From Primulina eburnea (lineage: Eukaryota > Streptophyta > Magnoliopsida > Lamiales > Gesneriaceae): a stretch of 64,000 nt of DNA. The notes beneath the pieces were generated by a model. It had not been told where the DNA came from and ran no database searches. It worked only from the letters and a program-made list of their open reading frames with translations. Shown here in pieces: positions 56,645-64,000 of the stretch (its first letter is position 1; the number at the start of each line of letters is the position of its first letter). A program made the translations under genes and the position numbers. Location: NCBI RefSeq assembly GCF_022965805.1, contig NC_133114.1, positions 7,584,261-7,648,260 on the forward strand. Reading direction: 5' to 3'.

Positions 56645-57438
56645 ATGCCGCCTAGACGTATACCACAGCCAGAGCAGGGTAGTACATCCGGTGCACAGAT
56701 GGATGTTACCGCTACGCCGATGGAGACCTTATTGAAGAGATTTCAGTCTTTCCATCCGCCTACCCTGAAGGGCACAGAGAGTGCAGTAGAGTGCGAGAGC
56801 TGGCTTGATGATATCGAGATGTTATTTGAGTCTTTGGCCTACACTGATGAGCGACGTGTGAAACTGATAGGGCATCAGATGCAGGAGGTTGCAAAGAGCT
56901 GGTGGTTGACGACGAAGAGAGCCTTGGAACACCGAGGCATTGATATCACGTGGAAAGTTTTCAAAGATGAGTTCTATCAGCGCTTCTTCCCCGTCTCCTA
57001 CCGGAAAGATAAGGGAGCTGAATTTGCGAATCTGAGACAGGGACAGTGGAACATCGAGGAGTATGTTGCTAAATTTTCTGCATTGCTACGATTGCACCGC
57101 ATGTGGCCGGGAACGAAGAGGCAGTGGCCGATCAGTTCATCAACGGATTGAATCCGGATGTTTTTACTTTGGTGAACACGGGACGGCCTAATACTTTTTC
57201 AGAGGCACTGAACCGAGCGAAGGGAGCAGAGGCTGGCTTGATCAGGCAGCGAGGAGCTTCCTACGGTGTTCAGGGGCAGAGACCGCCACAGTCCACGACC
57301 GTACAGTTTCCACCACCTCCTCCTCGTTTTGACAGTGGAGCTAGTGGTAGTGGCAAGAAGGAATTTCTGAAGGCTAAGGGCAAACAGTTTAAGAAATCTG
57401 GGAGTAGTTCATCGAGTTCGAGTGGATCTCGACAGTGA
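56645..57438 (+). pseudogene. Element F Gag, frameshifted
   Basis: It starts MPPRRIPQPEQGSTSGAQMD. The capsid core (WLDDIEMLFESLAYTDERRV, SWWLTTKRALEHRGIDITW, FKDEFYQRFFP, LRQGQWNIEEYVAKFSALLR) runs to a one-base deletion near 57091. It then continues in another frame from FAPHVAGNEEAVADQFINGL through proline-rich PPPPPRFDSG and serine-rich stretches to a TGA at 57436. The start is chosen because the same MPPRR start is found in A and (as ATA) in B. Confidence 0.9.
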
Positions 57439-58557
57439 GGTCAGGGTTCAGATTATAGTGGCGCATACTGTGGTTCGTGCGGAGGGCGACATACCACGGA
57501 GCAGTGTCAAGGAGTTCTGGGACGCTGCAACATCTGCAGACAGCAGGGGCATTTCGCCAGAGTGTGCCCACAGAGGAGTTCTCAGCGATTCCAGAGTGCA
57601 GGATCATCTGCTGCAGTGCCACAGATGGAGAGACAAGCATCTTCTGTACACTCCTTTCAGCCACCCTCTACACAGACCCAGTAGAGACCAGGAGGTAGTC
57701 AGACAGTGAGTCAGCCTCCTAGGCAACAGGCACGTGTTTTTGCCCTGACAGAGGAGCAAGCGCAGGAGGCGCCAGATGACGTCATTGCAGGTAACTGTTT
57801 TCTTTGCGGTTATCCTGCATATGTGTTGATTGACACAGGTGCATCTCATACATTTATATCTGAACATTTTGCATTGAGACATTCATTGCCTGTTGAGTCC
57901 TTGTCGACAGTAGTGTCTATAGTTTCTCCGTTGGGGAGTGGTTTAATATCTGTAACTACTGTTAGACACTGTATGCTTCAGTTTGAAGGGCATGAGATCG
58001 ATCTTGATTGTGTAGTATTTGGTTTAGCTGATTTTGATTGTATAGTTGGTATAGACATGTTAACAGAGTACAGGGCCACTGTAGATTGTTTCCACAAGAT
58101 TGTCAGATTCAGACCCGAGATGACAGATGAGTGGAAATTCTACGGCAAGGGTTCCAGATCTCGGATTCCCTTAGTATCTGCTCTGACTATGAGTAGATTG
58201 CTTCAGAGAGGAGCAGAGGGCTTTCTCGTATATTCAGTAGATCTACTGAAATCGAGCCCAGCATTGGCAGATCTGCCAGTGGTTTGCGAGTTTGCAGATG
58301 TTTTTCCTGATGAGATTCCATGGTTGCCTCCAGTTCGAGAGGTTGATTTCAGCATTGATCTGGTGCCAGGCAGTGTTCCTATTTCGAGAGCTCCATATAG
58401 GATGGCACCGATAGAGTTGAAAGAGTTGAAAGCACAGTTGGAGGATCTTTTGTCCAAGGGATATATCAGACCCAGTGTATCTCCTTGGGGTGCTCCGGTG
58501 CTTTTCGTTAGAAAGAAAGATGGTTCGATGCGATTGTGTATTGATTACAGGCAGTGA
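57439..58557 (+). pseudogene. Element F zinc knuckles, protease and start of RT
   Basis: The same frame as the end of gag continues after its TGA. It encodes CGSCGGRHTTEQC and CNICRQQGHFARVC (two zinc knuckles) and has a second stop, TAG, at 57682-57684. An uninterrupted 283-codon stretch from 57706 follows, with the protease active site [12 protein letters not shown], the [17 protein letters not shown] segment and RT start [15 protein letters not shown]. It ends at IDYRQ near 58555 because of a one-base deletion. This F copy gives the reference for the decayed pol of B and C. Confidence 0.9.
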
Positions 58558-58757
58558 ATAAGGCAACAGTGAAGAACAAGTATCCTTTGCCGCGCATCGA
58601 CGATTTGTTTGATCAGTTACAGGGATCTTCTGTATACTCGAAGATTGATTGGAGATCAGGGTATCATCAGCTCAGAGTTAGAGACGTTGATATTCCGAAG
58701 ACTGCATTCGAACCAGGTATGGACATTACGAGTTTGTTGTTATGCCTTTCGGTTTGA
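58554..58757 (+). pseudogene. Element F RT, middle segment
   Basis: [20 protein letters not shown], then [20 protein letters not shown], in a third frame. The frame is lost again near 58708 (KTAFEPGMD where others read KTAFRTRYG) through another one-base deletion. Confidence 0.88.
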
Positions 58758-60120
58758 CGAATGCACCTGCGGTATTTATGAGTTTGATGAACCGCATTTT
58801 TCAGAGATATTTAGATGATTTTGTGATTGTGTTTATCGATGATATTTTGGTGTATTCGAAAAGTTTGACTGAGCATGCAGATCACCTGAGGATTGTATTG
58901 AAGACTTTGAGAAATGAGCGGTTGTATGCTAAACTGTCCAAGTGCGAATTTTGGCTGAGACAGGTTGTCTTCTTGGGGCACATTATATCTAGAGATGGTA
59001 TTGCAGTAGATCCAAGTAAAGTTGAGGCTGTGATCAGTTGGCCGAGACCGACTTCTGTGCCTGAGATACGCAGTTTCATGGGTCTGGCCGGTTATTATCG
59101 ACGTTTTATTCGAGATTTCTCCAGTATAGCGAAGCCTATCACGCAGTTGACACAGAAGAACATGCCATTTGTGTGGTCTGAAGATTGTGAAGCTAGTTTT
59201 GTAGAGCTGAAGAAGAGGCTGACTAGTGCGCCTGTCTTGACGATTCCTACCGGTACAGGTGAGTTCGTTGTATATTGTGACGCATCTCACAGAGGACTAG
59301 GGTGTATTCTTATGCAGCGAGGGCACGTGATAGCGTACGCCTCTAGACAGCTGAAGCCACACGAGACCCACTATCCGATTCATGATCTTGAATTGGCGGC
59401 GATTGTCTTTGCACTCAAGATCTGGCGTCATTATCTGTATGGCGAGAAATTCGAGATCTATTCCAATCATAAGAGCCTGAAGTATCTCTTTTCTCAGTCA
59501 GAGTTGAACATGAGGCAGCGACGATGGCTTGATCTGCTAAAAGATTTTGATTGCGAGATCAAGTACCATCCAGGGAAGTCGAATGCAGCGGCAGACGCCT
59601 TGAGTCGAAAGGTATGTGCTCTTTCCTTATCGACTGTAGGTGTATCGAATTTAGTAGAAGATTGTTGCTTGTCCGTATTGACATTTGATACAAAGAGTAG
59701 ACCGTTGCGACTTGCTGCGATTCAGATTGAGCCAGACTTGATTATGAGGATCAAAGAAGCGCAGAGAAACGATCCGAGTGTGCAGAGATCGATTGATATG
59801 GTCAGAGCTGTACATATCTCAGAATATCAGGTCAGAGATTCTGTTCTGTATGTGAACAACCGTCTAGTAGTGCCAGATGTTTCAGATTTGAAACGACAGA
59901 TCATGTCAGAGGCACACTGTAGTCGGTTCAGCATTCATCCTGGAGGCAGGAAGATGTACAATGACTTGAAGACGCAATTCTGGTGGAAGCAGATGAAGAC
60001 AGATATTGCAGAATTTGTGTCTAGATGTCTGAATTGCCAACAGGTGAAGGCAGAGAGGAAGAAGCCCGGAGGTTTACTTCAGAGTTTGTCTATTCCTGAA
60101 TGGAAATGGGACCACATTTC
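58742..60120 (+). pseudogene. Element F RT active site, RNase H and start of integrase
   Basis: This open stretch runs from [20 protein letters not shown] through the catalytic FIDDILVYS and the RT connection ([15 protein letters not shown]). RNase H follows ([39 protein letters not shown], with asparagine where E and H have aspartate). The integrase zinc-binding domain ([24 protein letters not shown]) leads to WKWDHI, where solo LTR J is inserted in the codon for the next serine. The next 80 bases of this frame are inside J. Confidence 0.9.
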
Positions 60121-62298
60121 TGAAAGGGATCGATATACGGTGTTCAAAATCGCAACGGAAGCACAAAAATGTTTTCAAAACATGAAAACCGAAATTTTGG
60201 TATAAAAATTTTTCAAAATTGAACACCATGTACTAGTTGTGCAAACATATACAAAAATCTCAACTTTCAAGCATAGGGTGTTGAGAAAATTACCTATCAA
60301 TCTCAAAGATTGATTGTGGCTCCAACTAAGGTGTAAACACCTTAGCTCTTGAAGGTAGACAATCTACAAGCTTCACCTTTCTTTTGGACTCCTTTCTTCC
60401 AATCAAGCCCACCACCAACTAGGTAGATCCCCTCAAATATTGCACTAGAAATATTTGAGGATTTTTCAAAGAGAAGAATTTTTCTCCAAGAAAATGAAGA
60501 ACAAAATGGAAGAAAAATTGGGAGAGAATCATGAGAGGGAATTCGGCCATCATGCTTGGGAGGGAAGGTAGAATAATTTTAATTCCATGTCTTGGTGTTG
60601 CAAAAAGCAAAAGTGAAAAGTAGCATGCCATGCCATTATTTTATTCAAAAGTAATCTCCAACCCTTCACCTCCCATGCATGCATACAATATAGTTTTTAA
60701 TCAAATTAAAAACTCTGGACTAAATTTAATTATCTCAAACATATTTGAGACTAATTAAACATTACTTGAATTTACCCAAGTCCCACTAGTTAAATAATTA
60801 TTTTAATTGAGCTCTACAAGACTCAATATTATTTAATTAATCCAACACTTGAATTAATTTAATTATTTGGGCTCTACTCGGCCCACTAGTGTTTGATTAA
60901 TTCAACACTTGAATTAATTTAATTTAGTCCATAATAATGTTTATGAAAATCACAATTTTCAAAAACATTAGTCACTTGGCCAAATTTTAATCTAGGAACA
61001 CTTCCATAAATTAAAATTTATATTTCTCTCATAGAAGTCATACTTCTATTTTTCTTTACACTTATAAACACATTTATAAGCCGTTCAACACATTGAACTA
61101 TTTTCTCCTTTATAGAAGTCATACTTCTAATTTTCCTTACGCTTATAAACTCCTTTATAAGCCGTTCAACACATTGAACTATTTTTACTTCTCATCGGGA
61201 TTTACAAAGCTAGTACTTGTGTGGCCCTCAATGGTTCATTGATACAACTAGCCGTGGGTTCACATCTCCATGTGATTCGGACTAAACATGTCCTTATTCG
61301 AGCATACCCCAATTGCTCCATTCTTACTTATCAACTCCTTGATAGTAAGAACGTCAGAACTCAAGTCTGATAGTACCCAACCAATCACGTTAAACGCCTA
61401 GCAGCATCGCTTACGTGATTCCCTAGGTATCACATGATAGTGCCTGCAAGAACCATTCAATTATGGTTAGCGTACAGTACGGTCCCTTCAACTCATATAT
61501 CCCGATCGATTCGACAACCATTGGTTTATCGAGAGTTGTCAATGAATCGATACTATGTGTCATGTCGTAGTTGCATCGATGGTGTAATCTATGAAACACC
61601 TTTCATAATTACAACCATACTCTGGCCAGAGATTTCGATCTACATACACATGATAACACATAGGATATCCATACCCGAAGGTAAGCGGTGAATCCCCGAC
61701 TACAATGCATCGACTCCTATGTGTTTCGACAGAACACCCAACCTTGCCACCTGATGACCCCATAAGAGTCGGTAAACAAGTCAAAGTGTAATTCTAGCAA
61801 ATAGAGTCTCAATGTTGTCCCGGGTCATAAGGACTAATTCTGTACAACCATAAACCAGGACTTTTCCACTCGATAAGTGAGAACCACTTGGAAAGTCCTT
61901 TTATGGAGGGTTGTTCAGTGCACTCTACAAGGAGCACCTATCTGCATGTTCGGACATCACAATGTCCCCTACCAATGAAACATGGTACTCACATCGCAGA
62001 TACTAGTCTCTAACTCGAGCGGCCTATATCCTTCTTAGTGGCGGCTGAATCGACTAGGAACCGTTTAGAATATACAGTATTACAAATATGAGTTTCATGA
62101 TACTCATCATATGAGCATCTCATATTCTTTCTACTATTGTATATTCAAGGGCTTTATCTATGCAGCTAGCATGGGTATACAGATAAAGATTTGCCAAGGT
62201 AATAATTTCAAATATTATTAAAATAAAGACTGCTTATACATAGAGTTTCATTGTGAACACTCGGCCAACACTTGGCTCGACGGGCACCTACTCTAACA
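60121..62298 (-). mobile_element. Solo LTR J: copia LTR in the integrase of F
   Basis: 2178 bp with TSD atttc (60116-60120 and 62299-62303) and no internal region. It is a product of recombination between the two LTRs of a former copia element. It is in the minus orientation, as shown by TGTTAGAGTAGG at its minus-strand start. Its U5/R end (60121 to about 60410) resembles copia G and the remainder resembles copia I, so it is a mosaic. Confidence 0.95.
61032..61179. repeat. Tandem duplication with palindromes (solo LTR J)
   Basis: Two units with the TAGAAGTCATACTTCTA, CTTATAA/TTATAAG and GTTCAA/TTGAAC dyads. Confidence 0.85.
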
Positions 62299-62724
62299 AT
62301 TTCCATGGATTTCGTGACGAAGTTACCTCGATCATCCCGGGGCTGTGATTCGATTTGGGTCATCATTGACAGATTGACCAAATCTGCCTGTTTCATTCCG
62401 TACAGGATGACCTATCGACACGATCAGATGGCAGAGTTTTATGTCAGAGAGGTCGTCAGATTGCATGGTGTGCTGAAGTCGATCGTATCAGACCGTGATC
62501 CACGATTTACTTCTCACTTCTGGCACAGCTTGCAGCAGGCTTTGGGTACGACTTTACACCTAAGCACTGCTTATCATCCCCAGACGGACGGACAGTCAGA
62601 GCGGACTATCCAGACTTTAGAGGACATGATGAGAGCTGTAGTACTAGATTTTGGTACTAGTTGGCAAGATTCATTGCCGTTGTGTGAGTTTTCATACAAC
62701 AACAGCTATCAGACTAGAATTTAG
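62299..62724 (+). pseudogene. Element F integrase core
   Basis: It resumes SMDFVTKLPRSSRGCDSIWV after J. It carries the DDE residues in MDF, IVSDRDPRF and TDGQSER, then LEDMMRAVVLDFGTSWQD and FSYNNSYQTRI. It ends in TAG at 62722-62724, where the intact sequence would be SIG before MAPFEALYG. The frame is the same as the next segment. Confidence 0.9.
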
Positions 62725-63345
62725 ATGGCACCGTTCGAAGCTTTATACGGAAAGAAGTGCAGATCTCTGTTGTACTGGGATGATATTTCTGAGGTACCAG
62801 AGTTGGGACCTGAGATGATTCGTGAGATGACCGAGAAAGTGAAGATCATTCAGAAGCGAATGAAGACGGCACAGGATAGGCAAGCGAAATACGCCAATGT
62901 CAGACGCAGACCGTTGGTATTTGAACAGGGAGACAGAGTATTTTTGAAGATTTCACCTTTCAGAGGCGTTGTCAGATTTGGCAAGCGTGGAAAATTGTCT
63001 CCTAGATACGTCGGTCCGTATGAGATCCTTGAGAAGATTGGCGATCGAGCTTACAGACTTGCTCTTCCTCCTTCACTGTCCGGTATACATGATGTTTTTC
63101 ATGTATCGATGTTGCGCAAATACATGCCGGATGATTCTCATGTCATTCAACCTGACGAAGCCGAGCTGGATCAGACTCTGAGCTACGTTGAAAGACCGAT
63201 ACAGATTCTTGATCGGAAAGAAAAGAAGCTCAGGACGAAGACTATTCCGTTAGTGAAGGTTCAATGGAGTCGTCATGGCATCGAGGAAGCAACCTGGGAG
63301 ACAGAATCTGATATGAGACAGAGACATCCCGAGCTATTCATATGA
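62725..63345 (+). pseudogene. Element F integrase C terminus with chromodomain-like tail
   Basis: MAPFEALYGKKCRSLLYWDD, then YANVRRRPLVFEQGDRVFLKI, GPYEILEKIGDRAYRLALPP and the tail VKVQWSRHGIEEATWETES before a stop at 63343. It is the best-preserved reference for the decayed tails of B and C. It is separated from the core by the TAG only. Confidence 0.9.
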
Positions 63346-63433
63346 TGTGAGTCTTCCTTTCAATTTTGATTATATTGTTTTGTATACAACTGCATGAGTA
63401 ATTGCTTGCGAGTTCGAGGACGAACTCCTGTCT

Positions 63434-63447
63434 GAGAGGGGGAGAAA
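63434..63447 (+). other. Element F polypurine tract
   Basis: GAGAGGGGGAGAAA directly before the 3' LTR start TGTAAGG. Confidence 0.92.
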
Positions 63448-63543
63448 TGTAAGGCTCGAGAATTATCCATTGTCATTGATGTTGACTTGAAGAGGGGAAT
63501 GCATGATAGGAAAAATGAGAGTTGAGCAAGCATGGCCGAAGCC

Positions 63544-63755
63544 ACACCGCCCCTGCGGTGCTAGGACTACCGCACCCGCGGTGTAGGTGACAGAAAGTTG
63601 AGGAAATTGTGCGAAGCAACACCGCACCCGCGGTGCGCGCAAGACCGCACCCGCGGTGATGCAAGCGCCGCACCCGCGGTGATCGACATTTAGGAAAATG
63701 CATTGCTGCCGAGAGCACAGCGCACCCGCGCTCTTGAGTTGCCGCACCCGCGGTG
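63544..63755. repeat. ACCGCACCCGCGGTG-type dyad array in the F 3' LTR
   Basis: Eight units at the same positions as in the 5' LTR, with cleaner cores. Confidence 0.92.
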
Positions 63756-63806
63756 CTGCATGCGCGAATGCCACCTTTCATTTTTATGTTGACACATGGC
63801 TTGGGG

Positions 63807-63814
63807 TATATAAG
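63807..63814 (+). promoter_or_regulatory. Element F 3' LTR TATA box
   Basis: TATATAAG, about 50 bp after the array, as in the 5' LTR. Confidence 0.8.
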
Positions 63815-64000
63815 CTTGCATTGACATCTCATCTCTTCTCCATTTTCAGCAGCCGAGAAGCAAGAGCAAGGGGAGAGAGTTCACTTCTTTATAGTCTTTG
63901 CACTTGAGATTTTGAGTGGTTTTGTGTTCCGATTTTAATTTCGAGGCCGGATTCATGATCCTTGCAACGAGGGCTAGCTAAGGATGTAAGTTCTTATATT

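Larger units (their letters stand above)
25770..64000 (+). mobile_element. Element D: Ty3/gypsy (Tekay-like), plus strand, split twice, right end outside window
   Basis: D has its 5' LTR at 25770-27387, primer-binding site at 27393-27404 and gag at 27524-27935. Element E (27936-52754) then interrupts it with TSD gaagt. D resumes at 52755 and runs to 54972, where F interrupts its RNase H. Its integrase and 3' LTR are not in the window. It inserted into the gag start of C, leaving flank ctatc at 25765-25769. It carries several frameshifts. It belongs to the same family as E. Confidence 0.9.
54973..64000 (+). mobile_element. Element F: Ty3/gypsy (Tekay-like), split by solo LTR J, 3' LTR cut by the window end
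   Basis: The 5' LTR is 54973-56383, primer-binding site 56389-56400, polypurine tract 63434-63447, and the 3' LTR starts at 63448. The insertion point in D is gcagc (54968-54972), the expected TSD. The internal region contains gag, protease, RT, RNase H, integrase and chromodomain with three single-base deletions and several stops, so it is dead. The visible parts of the LTRs differ by about 2% by hand count. Confidence 0.93.
63448..64000 (+). repeat. Element F 3' LTR, first 553 bp
   Basis: It matches the start of the 5' LTR with about 11 differences by hand count. It includes the array (63544-63755) and the TATA box (63807-63814), and it is cut by the window end. Confidence 0.95.

Noticed and set aside
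1..64000. Host genes, tRNA or rRNA genes between elements
   Set aside because: Every stretch is accounted for by an LTR, leader or internal region; the tRNA-like matches are only 12-nt primer-binding sites.

Overview
The window is plant nuclear DNA made entirely of LTR retrotransposons. I found no host gene, tRNA, rRNA, organellar or bacterial sequence. The plant assignment rests on Ty3/gypsy elements that look like the Tekay (Del) chromovirus lineage (integrase followed by a chromodomain-like tail), on Ty1/copia elements with 2.1 kb LTRs, and on primer-binding sites matching the 3' end of plant initiator tRNA-Met (TGGTATCAGAGC). A eudicot is likely; I cannot name the species.

Ten insertions were resolved from LTR ends, primer-binding sites, polypurine tracts and target-site duplications (TSDs). 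They are called A to J here. A (gypsy, minus) is the oldest; its body runs off the left edge and its 5' LTR is split. B (gypsy, minus, 2386-19657) sits in A's LTR and is itself split by copia I (minus, 6717-16055). C (gypsy, minus, from 20236) also sits in A's LTR. D (gypsy, plus, from 25770) interrupts C at its gag start. E (gypsy, minus, 27936-52754), from the same family as D, interrupts D's gag. Copia G (minus, 35622-52671) sits in E's 5' LTR. H (gypsy, minus, 39771-47427) sits in G. F (gypsy, plus, from 54973) interrupts D's RNase H, and J (solo copia LTR, 60121-62298) interrupts F's integrase. The deepest nest is A > C > D > E > G > H. Hand-counted LTR divergence falls along it: E about 1.5%, G 0.5%, H 0.2%. 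On the other branch B is about 1% and copia I about 0.5%.

Coding capacity is broken everywhere, in informative ways. B and C keep an open gag but share an already decayed pol, so they look like a lineage that moved with enzymes supplied in trans. Copias G and I share both a deletion of the integrase core and the same in-frame stop in RNase H, so their common ancestor was already defective. H and E are close to intact: H has a 53-bp insertion at the RT active site and one stop; E has small frameshifts between RT, RNase H and integrase.

The most unusual signal is in the LTRs. Different gypsy families carry, just upstream of the TATA box, arrays of 8-10 short dyad-symmetric GC-rich units with a family-specific core: GCGCATATGCGC in A, an ACCGCACCCGCGGTG-type unit in D, E and F, and TCGGACGATCCGA in H. 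The copia LTRs carry an unrelated AT-rich tandem duplication containing three palindromes per unit, and A, B and C share a long palindrome.
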